A stretch of 64,000 nucleotides of DNA. It comes from Sarocladium kiliense. Its lineage: Eukaryota; Ascomycota; Sordariomycetes; Hypocreales; Sarocladiaceae. Positions 45,154 to 56,700 of the stretch are shown here, piece by piece. The notes below the pieces were generated by a model. That model did not search any database and had not been told where the DNA came from. It worked only from the letters and a program-made list of their open reading frames with translations. Every line of letters starts with the position of its first letter. Position 1 is the stretch's first letter. The DNA lies in assembly GCA_030734395.1 (NCBI GenBank), contig JAUZTG010000016.1, positions 992,001 to 1,056,000 of the forward strand, written 5' to 3'. Made by a program: the position numbers and the translations under genes.

Positions 45154-47202
45154 GGCAATCCGAAACGAAATTGCACAGATGTTGTGATCACCGAATAACT
45201 TGAAAGAGTTGGGTGATTGACAAGGAGACCTTGTGGTGTTAAATAATTCTTGATGAGGCGTCGGAGCCGATCAAAATCGACGAGACCGTGGGATGTTTGA
45301 GGCTCAAAGCAGTGACGGAGTAGCTAACAGTCCGTGTTCGAACTATGCTAGACTACATGATTAGTGTGAACACCTTGGCACGAGATTTGGCAGGCTGATC
45401 TTACCCAGACTTAAGACACACGAGCTGAAGGAAGCACGCCGAGAACCCTCTAGCTGTAGTTGGTGCGTTTGAGGGGGGTAGGGAATGAGGTAATCCCTCA
45501 GGATGACGAGAATATCCTCAGCCCGGCCGTATGTCGTGGCAGGTCAGGATAGAAGCACAGACTGCCCTTAAGCGGTGCGAGGGTGGGGTTATATAACAGC
45601 CACTGTTGGCCACAAACGGCGCGTGTGTTGTGTAACTCAGCCGGGGCTTCGTCCAAACGCTTTCCGATCAGCTGCCGTAGGACGGTCTGAGTGGTAATGC
45701 CGGACCGGGGCCTACCAACGCAGCCCTGTTCAAAGACTGCTCGCCTAGCGCGGAGACGTCCAGGTCAGGGTCTCCAGTGACTCAAGACGCCACGAGTCGG
45801 GCCCTTCTCTCCCAGACGACCGCTATGGTATGGTTAGCTGCAGATGGAGAGTACACAGCTCGTATGCTGTGCCACTGATCATGCAAAGATCCTCGAGACA
45901 GCGTGTATAGAGGAAGAGAGCTGCCGCCCGGTCTTGAGTATTCTGTGCGGTTATTGCCGGAGTCGTTGCGAGGATGCGCTGTGTGTTTATCAGGAGGAGC
46001 TCAAGCACTCAAACCGGTGCTGACTTCTTGACCGTATTCGTCAAAGTGAAGGCTGCAGCTGATGTTCGGGAAGAATATTCTAATGCGTCCCTTGGTAGTT
46101 GTAGCTGCACAGACTCCAAGGAGGTAGCTAGCCCACGTATGGCGCGAACTGAGGGGGTCCTGATCGTCCACAATCCTGAAGAGCGTGCCCAAGACGAATC
46201 TCGTAGGATGCAACTAGACGCTCAACGGTGGCTCTGTAGAAAACGCTGTGCTAACTGGTGCGGTCGGTAGTAAACACTCCACAACCCTTCCGTAAAGCAA
46301 GCTTGAGCCCGCAAAACAAGCGAGACAGTACTTTGAGTGAGAGGCCAGGAAGCTCTTGCTCTCGCTGTCGTGGAGAGCTCGAGGCAAAGGACCAGACAAA
46401 TCGTGCTGAGTTCAGATTGCAGTATTCGCAGATACTGGCCCTGAGTTCTGCTGTGGTTTGGCGTTTGAGCTGGTGATTGATCCTTGGAAAGTCCAGATCC
46501 CTGGAGACACGTTCAAGGTCACCGGAGTGAAGCAGGGTTGACAACTGTACGGCTTCCTCTCGACTGCGTGCCGCAGACGCCTGTGTATACAGAGCCGATG
46601 TGCTCCTTTTGGCGGCTTTTCCCTGTCAATTGGGGAAAAGGTGGGTGTTAATGAGGCGGTTCAAACCAATGAACAAGACAAGGTCACGGGACGCGATGGA
46701 ACCCGCGCGGGTAGCAGATGGGCGCGGGCTTGGGCTCCTCTTCCGTCAAGTAGAAGACGGGACGCAAGGCGTCTGAAAGTGTTGGAGTTATCCAAAGCAA
46801 GACGGTCGTTAAAGGAGGTCTTTTGGGTGAGAGGGGGCGCCGGAGAGGGTGAGCGTGCTTCGTATCTCAAAAAGCCGACTGAGAAATGTTCAGTACGAGT
46901 CCACGGCACGCCATGCCATGCCACTTGCCGTACCCTGATACTTGTGGACAATCAGAGAGAGCTGGCACTGACAACTCCCCACCATCCTCTGGCGAGAAGG
47001 GCGGCCGGCCACTGGGCAGCCGGGAGTCCACAACGCCACATAATATGGGTGTGCTTGCAGGGAACGAGGTTGCTCTCAGCTGTGCAGGCAATCCTGGGTC
47101 GCAAGTTGGGTGGGTGTGGAGGGTCCTCTGCAGCTGGTCAGCCCGCCGGGAACCTGCATATAATACTGGATCCTTGAGCGAAGCTGGCGAAGATACCTAG
47201 AT

Positions 47203-47220
47203 GGGCCAAACGGGCCAAAC
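47203..47220 (+). repeat. Tandem 9-mer GGGCCAAAC x2
   Basis: Two perfect copies followed by a partial third (GGACCA). Short and of no clear function. Confidence 0.8.
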
Positions 47221-48125
47221 GGACCAGGATGCTTTCGCAAGACTCGTCTGTGGAGTGTTACCCGCTCCACAACGTACGAAGGACGTTGCACGAGGTAAGG
47301 GCAGAATTGTTGATTTACCAGTGCCACTAGCAACGCTTCGCACCGTGCACCGTGCACAGTGGACTTGTGCTGTGATGTTGCGATCAAGTCTTGAATCCTG
47401 ATTGCGCTTCACTGAGTCACATTTCTGTGCCATGATCTTTGTTTGAGGAAAGTTGACTAGATTACCAGAGCTCTTTGCCATACGTGTATGTATGATCCTG
47501 CCTCGGGCACGAATGTGGACCAAAGCATGGATTTTCGATTCCGTGCTTGCTTGCCAAGCAAGGTGTCCCAGTGACACAACTGCGGTTTCCACGTTAACGT
47601 GACTTTGTCGTCCCTTGCCGCAGTTTCTGTATCCTTCTGCGATGCGAATTTCTCAGAAAGCCACAGCTTACCCAGATCGCTGGGAAATCGCGGAGATGGG
47701 TGTCCAGTGTCGATTTGACGTGCGCATAACAGCCGGGGCCGCCTGAGTAAAGGATCGCGAGTGGGAGGGTGCGTGGCTGTATCAAGCTTGAGGGGTGCAG
47801 CGAGATCAAGCAGCCCACTTAGGTGGTGGGCCTCGCTGGTCTCATCGACCTCCACGCAGCCCTCGTTAGTTCGAAGTTGCGCGCGTAGGTGAAAGGGCTT
47901 GTCTTCTCCACGCGCTTCTTGCATTGAGTATCGTCATACTGGCCTTGCCATCGAACGCTTTCTGTTGGCCTCCGAGATTGCAGATTGGTTCTCACTCGAG
48001 ACGAGGTCTCAACCCTAAGAGCATGGCAGCTGGAAAAAGCTGGTACCGGCTTGAGGTGCTGCCATCGGACCTGATCCGCCTGAGCCCGCGCGGACCCAGG
48101 ATGCCATGGGCTCAATGCTGGTATA

Positions 48126-48149
48126 CCGGTGGCCATGCCGGTGGCCATG
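48126..48149 (+). repeat. Tandem 12-mer duplication
   Basis: CCGGTGGCCATG occurs twice, head to tail and identical, each unit containing a TGGCCA palindrome. Located in the gene desert. Confidence 0.85.
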
Positions 48150-49378
48150 CTACGGGTTGCACTCGGCATGTTTGTGCACTCATCTTTATTTTGTTCCTGA
48201 TGATAAACGCCCTCGACGTTCGCATACCGTCTGTCTCTTGCTGCTAGCCTAGGCACACTTGGCGAAACAGGCGCCGAAGGACGAATTTGAAGTCCTCTAG
48301 ATGGATCGTGCCGGCGACGGTGAGCACCAAAGATGGGTCAAGCTCGTGGTCATAAATTAGACTTACCTAGTGGACTGTGATCGGATCATGTCAGATATCA
48401 TTTACTGGCAGAGCCTTCTGCGGTTTCCCTGCGCTCGTGGGTCTGCCAATTTCTGCATGCAAGTCAGCGTCGGTGACTTGCAGTTCAAACATGGATGATG
48501 AAGCTTGAAGGCATACGGAGGTGGTAGGGTACGTCCTGAGTCTATCGGAACAAGGGCCTGCCAGATTCTTCGGGGTTCTTGTCATCCCTCTTCCCCACAG
48601 GCATGAGATCTTGACATCGGCGAAGGGGGAATCCTGTTTCACTTGCCCTGTCGCGAATGCAACTTGTCCATGAGCCAGAAGCAGACACAGTGGCGAGACT
48701 GGTGGGATGAGGCTTCGCCAGGTGGGTCGTCACATAGATAGCTCGATCGCACGTATGGAGAGGTCAACTTCTAGGCATGGGCCGGTGTCTACTGCTGGCA
48801 GCCAGGGGGACGCCGTCAAGATCTGGAGCGATCGGCAGCTATATCCCCTAGAGGAACGGTGGTGTCTCTGCGTTAGCTACAACAACGTTAGCTGCGATCT
48901 GGTGTGGCACGCGAGGGAAGCAGGACATATGTCAATACAGTACCTAGACAAGGCATGTCATGGCATTCCGATCTTTGGTCCCACGTCGTTGCCTCCCTAC
49001 CTTAGCTAGATGATGGATTGGCCCACTGGTTGGAGATTGGCAGAGGGGACAAGTGTGTAGGGATCATTGTGCGCTGTAATGCTGTCATGTAGCCACAATG
49101 AAGGGTCCTTATGATGTGATACGGACCCAGATAGACCTGAGGCACCTATTTGGTAGGTACGGGGATCCGATCGGGAAATCATCACGCTCAACCCTAGAAC
49201 CTTGCCCTGAAGCCCCTCAAAACAGCCACACGATGTTGACAGGTGCCGCCGGGTGACTGCGGGAGACTAAGCTACAGCCATTCCTGCCTTCTATCACTTC
49301 CCCGGAGGCTTAGGTCAGGTAAAGTCAGGCCACGCCAGGTAATTGCCTAAGGAGAAGCTTGTGATGGAAGTGGAGGAA

Positions 49379-49404
49379 GGCGAGGCGAGGCGAGGAGAGG
49401 AGAG
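49379..49404 (+). repeat. Purine-rich GGCGA/GGAGA run
   Basis: About three GGCGA units followed by two GGAGA units make an imperfect purine tract in the gene desert, about 230 bp before the (GCATC)4 run. It would suit a promoter-type pyrimidine/purine tract. Confidence 0.6.
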
Positions 49405-49632
49405 GGTACGCGCCTTCCGGTAAACCCGCTTTTGGCTTCGGGTGCGCCTGCCCTGTGCCTTCGCCAGCGATCCCGCTCCTGTTTGCTGTGTTGGCTTCGA
49501 GGCGCTATATACTCCTCCTCTGGACCTGCCGGGCCTGAGGTCCCTTGCCTCAGTGTCTGTGCTGTTGGAAGAGCACCGCGACAGCCTTAGCCCCCACAAG
49601 CAGTCGTCATCATCTTCACAACGACACTCGTC

Positions 49633-49652
49633 GCATCGCATCGCATCGCATC
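49633..49652 (+). repeat. (GCATC)4 short tandem repeat
   Basis: Four perfect GCATC units directly after a leader-like stretch rich in CA and TC. The same unit is repeated three times in the CBF1 leader at 38301. Confidence 0.85.
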
Positions 49653-52600
49653 AAACTGGCGGCTTCGTGTTTTCCCGTACCGCTTGACTCCTGAGAAGTT
49701 GCCAGCTAAGGCGGAAGCACCAACCTCTCGCCTCGACAGAGTTTGAGACAACGTGAGCAGTGCTCCAGCAACTGTGGGGGACTTACACTTCATCAAACAG
49801 GCCTACAAGCTTGGCCGAGCTTTCCACTCGTGCAACGTGGATCAGAGATCTGCAATCAATGGCAGGATCCCGTTCCCGTCTAGAGCACTTGGCTTACGAG
49901 CTAATGAATCTTCCAAGGCCTATCAGCGAACAGACAATTCGTCCCCAGATGCAGCGATCCGCTGCTGGTGGACCAGCATGCTCAGGCTTGGCCGCATCGT
50001 CAAAACGGAACATTGCCGGTACGCAATGATCTCAGCGAAAGCATCTCACAGGGTTCAAGATCCCTCAACGCATCTGGACTCGTTAATCGTATTCTGGCTA
50101 AGCATAACGAGATGAATTACATCTCCACCGGCCGTGACAACTTCGCACTACGGTCACCGCCGAGCGGTACGGCTCGATCCTCCAGGCCAATACCCAAAGT
50201 CATTAGCCTCAACCAAGATCAACCGGCGGCGAGCCGAACACAAAGCAAAGCCGCGGCGCCAAGGTCCAATCAATCAGATGGCTGATCCCAGGAACAAACC
50301 TTCTTGGCCAATGCCCCACGAGTCTCCATGTGCGGAGCTCAATCCGCATAATCATGACTGGCTCCCCATCCTTGACACCGCCGATCACCCTTGTGCACTA
50401 GTAAAGGCAAGGAACTACGAGTAATTACTTCACAGTCAGTCTCGTCTCTGTTTGTGCACTGTGCCACTGTAGTTCGCAGCAAAACCTTGCTGATGCGCCA
50501 AGTACGTGCGCCTAGCAGGGGCCGTCCCGCCCCTCGTCAATGCGCCCGTCCCTTATCTAGTCTCAACTGGGGATTTCCGCCCCTCATCTCGTGACCTCAC
50601 CTGATGTCCAGGGACTGTCCCACGATCACGCGAGGCCTGACCTGCTGCTGCATGAGCGTTTCTGACAAGCTGGTGGTCTTGTATTGCACGTAATTGAGCG
50701 GCGACCCAGCAAGCCCTGTGGGTGTAGCGTCCCCATCTGTGTGGGTTATGTGTCTGGAATGTTGGATCCTGGACAATCTGCAGGCAGCTCGAAAAGGCAA
50801 TGACCCTGCACGCCAACATGTGGGCCAGCGGGGCCGCCTGGCTCGGCTCTACTGATCACAGTGGACGACCCAGTCTTGACTGTCATGTTGTCTGACTAGC
50901 ACGCGATGGATACACTGCTGAGCGGGCATCATAAGCGAAGCAAAAGTCATGATGCCTATGACATGGATGAGAAGGACATGTCGTGTCGGCGGCCACTAGC
51001 AGCGGCTTGCCATCATCTGCAAACGCTGCGCAGGATAAGCATCGATGGCGCTGATGACTAGTGACAATACCGCAAACAAGCGTCCTGAGGATGATACGGA
51101 GCGGCGGTCCGGAGAAGGAGGTTTCAAACTGTAATGAGGTGGCCTATGGCCGTACCGTGCTGGAGATTTACGGACACTGGGCACTAAGTAGAGTGCTGGG
51201 CATTGTAAGCGTCGAGATCGTCGGCATTCGACAAATCTTACTATCACGATGGCGCATGTGATATGATGTCCACCAACGGGGACGCTATCCGCGACTGCCA
51301 ATTCTGTTCCTTGATCGCGCACGCGGCAATCGGACGAGCGGGCCTCGGAATATGACAAGAAGGCACAGGATCATAATCGTCTTGCATGCAGGTGGGATTT
51401 TGCTGATGATGTGACCAGAGAAGGAAGGATACTGGAGACTGAGGCACCCCAACGATGATTGCCGTGCTCGATATCTGATACTGACTGAGGGACATAGGGT
51501 GCTCAATGATGGCATTTCGTGCCGCTGGAGAACCATCCAGTGACGAGATGCAGGCCCCCCAATCAAGGCATACTCAGAAGTGACTTCCAGAGAGAGCTTG
51601 GTGCATGAATTGTGGTAGGCAAAGAAGCAAAGGCTGCTGTTAAGCCTGCCTTCTTTGGTCAAGGGCCTATGGCCGTGGTCCGAATACAACAGATCGGAGG
51701 ATCTCCAGATGTTTCTATTGGGGGCTCTAAGATGCAGGGATTCCTTCGCGGAGAGTGGCGGAGCAGGCTGGTCTGTTGTAGCAGCACCCTTTACTTTTCC
51801 TGGACTCCTTCTTACGGTCGATGACACAACTCCCGCGCTCATTTCACTGGATTGATGTAATTCAAGAACAGATCCCGGTGACACATCCATGCATACGCCG
51901 TGCTTACGATGTGACTCTGGGCATTGATCCCCAATCCGACCTTATTTCCGCCCAGCCTCTCTTTACTCCAGACTATTCCAGGCTCCACGGCATGGATGTC
52001 ACAACCTCAAGTGCGACCTTGCCCAGTACGGTTTGATTTGCATCACAAGCGCCAGAACCAAGAGATGATTCCCACCAAAACAGAATCCCCCCATTGATTG
52101 TATTTTCCTTGAAATTCTTGGATCATATTTACAGCTTACCGGTCAGACCACGTTCAAAGTGGCAACACCGCGGCGAAGTTGGTTCGGTCCCGAGCCATAC
52201 ACTCGAGACAAGGCTAGGCAGCCCGCCAGTAGCTCCATGCGTTAACGAAAAGGCTATTGATGAGCTATCCAGTCACAACCACCCGGTGCACGCTCCGTGA
52301 AGGCACAGACGGGTACTTTTGGGGACTGTAGGTAAACTGTTTACTGGTATTCCACCTTCTTCTTTATTTTTCTTTTCGATGGTCCAAAGTATCGGGAAGA
52401 GAGTCGTAGTGCGTCACCCCGGGTCAGCTCATACATAATGCATTGCGCAGGCCCATGCTTTGTCTTTCGTGGGGACTTGCCAACTGTTGAGGAAAATGTC
52501 GTCGTGTATTGGGTAGGTCATCAATGATGCATGTCGTCACTAGCTCAATTGTGCTTGCGGCACGGCCGTGGCTGCATTACCTTGACACGACTTCTCTGAC

Positions 52601-53744
52601 TCGATGCGACGGAAGAAAATCACGGTCGGATCAAAGATCGCAAATCCAAACGATAGGTGCACCAAGTTCCATGAGCTTGGAGGGGAGGGATGTTGGCCCG
52701 AGTCGTGCATGATGAAACATGAGCCGACCAGAGAGAAAAAAGTAGCAGACGGCGTGAAGAGAGTAAACGCCCTAGCCAAGGGGGCGAATGTACAATATTG
52801 CTTTTAGACCACCATAATTTCAAAGTCTAGATACATGGGCCCCATAACCAATAACACAGAACAGCCAGCAAGGACGTTGACAATAGTGACCTGTGCAAAG
52901 TCTGCGGTTCCTTCGACTTCCCCAATGTTTCATGATGTCTCCCCCACGCCAGGCAACCGTTCACAAACATACATATGCAACACGGCCGAACGCAAGAGAG
53001 CAGACACACCTGTTCCCCTCCTCCCCACCACCGGCCACACAGTGTGCCTCGTCCAGGTGCGGGTCGGAGTGTTTTGAGCGGGTTGTGGCGCGCCGAGACC
53101 TTCATGAAATGAAGAATAAGTAAAGAAGGGGCGAGCGGAGGCAAAGAGAGGTAAGAAACACAAGGATGTTGGAGGGAAACACATTGCGGCAATGCCAACA
53201 AAAGATTTGCATGCATCTGTTGCCGTCGGCGCTAACATAGGGCGTTTGAGAGAATGGGGCTACCTTGAACAAAAAAGGATGAGGACAAGAGGAGGGTGAG
53301 GGGCCAAGTCTCCGCGAACCGCCATCTCGATTGCATATGATCGATCCCATGGAGGCAAGACGTGAGGGAGATTGGCGGGTGCGCGCCCAATTCTTATTCA
53401 AACTCCTGTCCCGCAGCCTTGCTAATGCGGCTCGAAAAGGCGAATGGGCAGGCCTGGAGATAGGCCCGGAGAGAGGATCATTGGGAGAGGTGTGGAGGGC
53501 CTGCATATGCGGTCTGCGCGCGCACAGCACAGGCCTGGGCCAGACGAATGAAGACTCAATGATACCGACTCGCCCCTCCCTTTCCGGCCGCGCCTGAGGT
53601 CTGGCTGGTCAAGAAAGTGGTGTTGGGTCCTTTCTATCGGTATCGAGCGGCACTTCATGCCCTGTGCCGCAGGTGAGTATTTACCACGACTTGGTGCACT
53701 CCTGCCCATGCCAATCCTCATGAACCCTCCGGACTATACGGCCC

Positions 53745-56700
53745 TTAGGCAGATTCCGTCTCCAGACCGGCCTGCTTAACTAGGCCCTGGAAAATGCCGT
53801 TGCTCTTCTTGAGCAGGTTGGCAGGAGTATCAAACTCGACCACCTCGCCCTTGTCAAGGACGACGACACGATCGCTGTCCATGATTGTGTTTAGACGATG
53901 GGCGACAGTGATAATGGTGCGGTTGGCGAAAAGAGGTGAACGCAGCGTAGCTTGAAGCATAGCGTCCGTTTCAATATCGACAGCTGCAGTGGCCTCATCC
54001 AAAACGAGAATATTAGAGGGTGTGAGCATGGCACGGGCGAGCGAAACGAGCTGCCGTTGTCCCTGGGACAGGTTTGAGCCTATTTTCGGAAAAAGATAAA
54101 TAGTCAGCATGTGCGACTCTGATAAGTGCAGTGCATTCCGCCAGTTTATGGTGGGCAATGGCTGCAATCCAAGCAGGATGGTCGGTGAAGCGCAATCAAA
54201 GGTGGGGATCCATAGAGCGATGATCAATTACCAAGTCGTCGGCTCGCTACGACCAACCTGGGTGAAGGGTGTGGCCACTCGGCACAATAGGTAAGCTGGC
54301 ATGTGTTGTGTTGATGTGTTGACCTCACCACAGAGCCAGGGCGAAGGCAACGCTTGCCGAGCTGGGGTATCGAAGCATAGGAGAATGGGCAAGAGAGGGT
54401 GGGCAGGATACCACGAGACTAGAGCTGTCTGCAGGGTGATCATGCAGGGTATCCCTTGGTCGACCCTTGACTAGCCCGTGATAGACCATAATCAAGCATT
54501 AGCTGGTGACAGGCTGCCAACCACTCGGTCAAGACGGAGCATGGTTTCCCCAGCTTGCAAAGCCACCTGCTCAGCTGCTACTAGGGACAGGCACCGCATT
54601 ACGAATAGGAGGAGGGGTTCTGGTGACATCGCGGACTACCAGCCGCGCTTGAGCGTGATGGTTGCTTGCCACGCAAACCGTGACTCCTGATGGGGGAAGC
54701 AGTATGCAACACAGGCCGATGGAAAGCGGTCTGGCAATTAGTGCGCACGGAAGAAAGTAGAAATGGCTCACCTCCTTCATGAATCTTAGCCTCAAGGCCA
54801 CCGTCCATGGATGCAACGTGATCTTTCAGACGGGCATGATCTAAAGGAAAGAAGCCGTGGTCAGCAACAAGGCGCACGATCAGCGGTGATGATGATGCAG
54901 TATCAGAAAGCCGAGGTGGCGGGTCTGCTCGATGACGGGGGGGCTGACGACGGAGGCAGAGCTGCCGCATGCTGCAGCCACAGTCTCTGTGTAACTATGG
55001 GACAGGAAAGTCATTGGGGCAAGGGGGGTGTAGAAGGTAGGTCACACATACCGAGCACACTCCAGAGTTCCGAGTCATCACGTACATGACCGGGGTCTAG
55101 GTTATCACGCACCGTCCCAGCAAACAGAGCCGCATCCTGAGGGATGATGGCGAGTCTTCGGCGCAAGTCGAGCAGGCCAATCTCCGATGTATTGAGGTTG
55201 TCAATGTCAATCTGACCTGTTGCGGGCTCGATGAGGCGGAACAACGCCAGAGTGAGGGAAGATTTGCCGGCACCGGTACGACCGACGACGCCAATCTTCT
55301 CATGACCCTTGATATCAAGGGAAATGTTCTTCAGCACGAGGTCAAGCCCCTCGCGGTAGCGAGTACTGTAGTTCTTGAACTCTACCTCGCCATTGGCAGG
55401 CCATGCAACTGGCGGCCGGTGGTTAGGAACAACATCCGGGGCTTCTGATGGAAGACTTGCGTATTCGAGCACCCGCTCGACGGACACAATGTTTGTTTCG
55501 ACCTCGACAGTCTGGCGGACGATCCAGTTGAGCGACCCAGTGATCTGTAGGGCGTAAGACATCGCCAGACCAACGATGCCTGGGGGAAGAGGCTTGCCGG
55601 CGGCGACCTCAATGACGGCAAAGCCCGCAGCAGCGAGAATGACGACCGCACCGATGAACTCAAGACGAACACCGAGCCATCTGTTAGCGCTGACCGAGGG
55701 GAAGTAGGCACGCAGATTCGCATCTACCCGCCACTCGTTCTCGAGGGAGAATCTCTCCTGCTGACGGAACGCTCTGATGGTTGAGACACCCCCGAGACTC
55801 TCCTGAAAGTGTGCATACACGGGGCTCTTGCTGACACTGTCCAAGCGCTTGAGCTCTCGGGATGTCCGCAGGTAGTATGCTTGGATCCACTTGTAAGTCA
55901 AAGCGAGGGGAATGATCAGGGCGATGAACGGGGGTGTCGACACCGAAACGATGAGGAGTGTGAAAATGGCCTTGGCAGAGTTCGAAAATAGTTGGTCAAA
56001 GGTGCGAGCCAGAACCTCATCGACACGATAGATGTCACTGAGATTGCGAGTCAGCATGGGTCAAGTTAAGCAAGCGACGTGTCGTCTGCAGTATGAAGCG
56101 AGGCTGTGAAGAGCCTCGCTTCATCATGCTGGCATAATACGAGGCGTCCGTGTAACACGAGAGAAAAGCCAAGGAGGCATCGTGTAACTTACCTTGAGAA
56201 GCGATTGAGAATTCTTCCGGTAGGAGTCGTATCGAAAAATGACATGGGCGACCTGAAGATCGCATTCGCCATCCGCTCATGGAGTTTTCTGGAAGCCTGC
56301 GCAGGAACGTGTTAGTATGACGGTTTGGCTGTACGGAGGTACGCCGCTGGTAATACGAACCTCGATGGAGCAGAAGATCCAGAGGACAAGAGATTGTACA
56401 ACAGTGAGGGCCGAGGACCCCACACCCAGAGCAAAGTAGATACCAATGTACTTGCCGCGGCTGGCATTGCCGCCATGCTTTGTGTTCTGCTCCGACCATT
56501 CTTTGAGCCAGACGGAGCTGCCAATGCTTGCAGTTTGAGCGGCGATGAGCACGAAACCGTAGAAGAAAACGGCCACGAGACTGTTCTCCTTGGCATACTC
56601 CTTGTACACACTCCACTTGACCTTGCCTTGCTCGAGGAACTCCTTTTGCTGCTTAGTCCGAGAGCTTCCTCCGACTTCCTCATCGGTAAGTTTGCCACGA

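Larger units (their letters stand above)
45154..53744. other. Gene desert (8.6 kb)
   Basis: No coding frame here shows a domain, a spliced continuation or credible composition. The longest open frame is 201 codons (51285-51890 -). Base composition looks balanced, without obvious AT-rich RIP-type decay, and I see no inverted or direct terminal repeats of a transposon. It holds a 19-bp repeat shared with position 319, tandem 9-mers (47203-47220), a tandem 12-mer (48126-48149), a purine-rich GGCGA/GGAGA run (about 49379-49404) and (GCATC)4 (49633-49652). The 49.4-50.4 kb part has promoter- and leader-like sequence. Confidence 0.5.

Noticed and set aside
46641..47177. 178-codon plus-strand frame rich in Arg, Gly and Ala
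   Set aside because: Composition reflects GC-rich DNA; no recognisable motif or neighbour support.
49968..50285. Assigning a protein function to the frame in the 49.4-50.4 kb block
   Set aside because: No motif is recognisable; it is kept only as a candidate for checking.
51285..51890. 201-codon frame on the minus strand, longest in the gene desert
   Set aside because: No domain, no codon or composition signal, and no splice continuation; length is within chance for this GC content.
54510..54535. tRNA A-box-like sequence (GACCGAGTGGTTGG on the minus strand) in the large ABC transporter intron, with a weak B-box-like GGTCGACC downstream
   Set aside because: The acceptor stem arms do not pair and the B-box is poor; a decayed tRNA is possible but cannot be supported.
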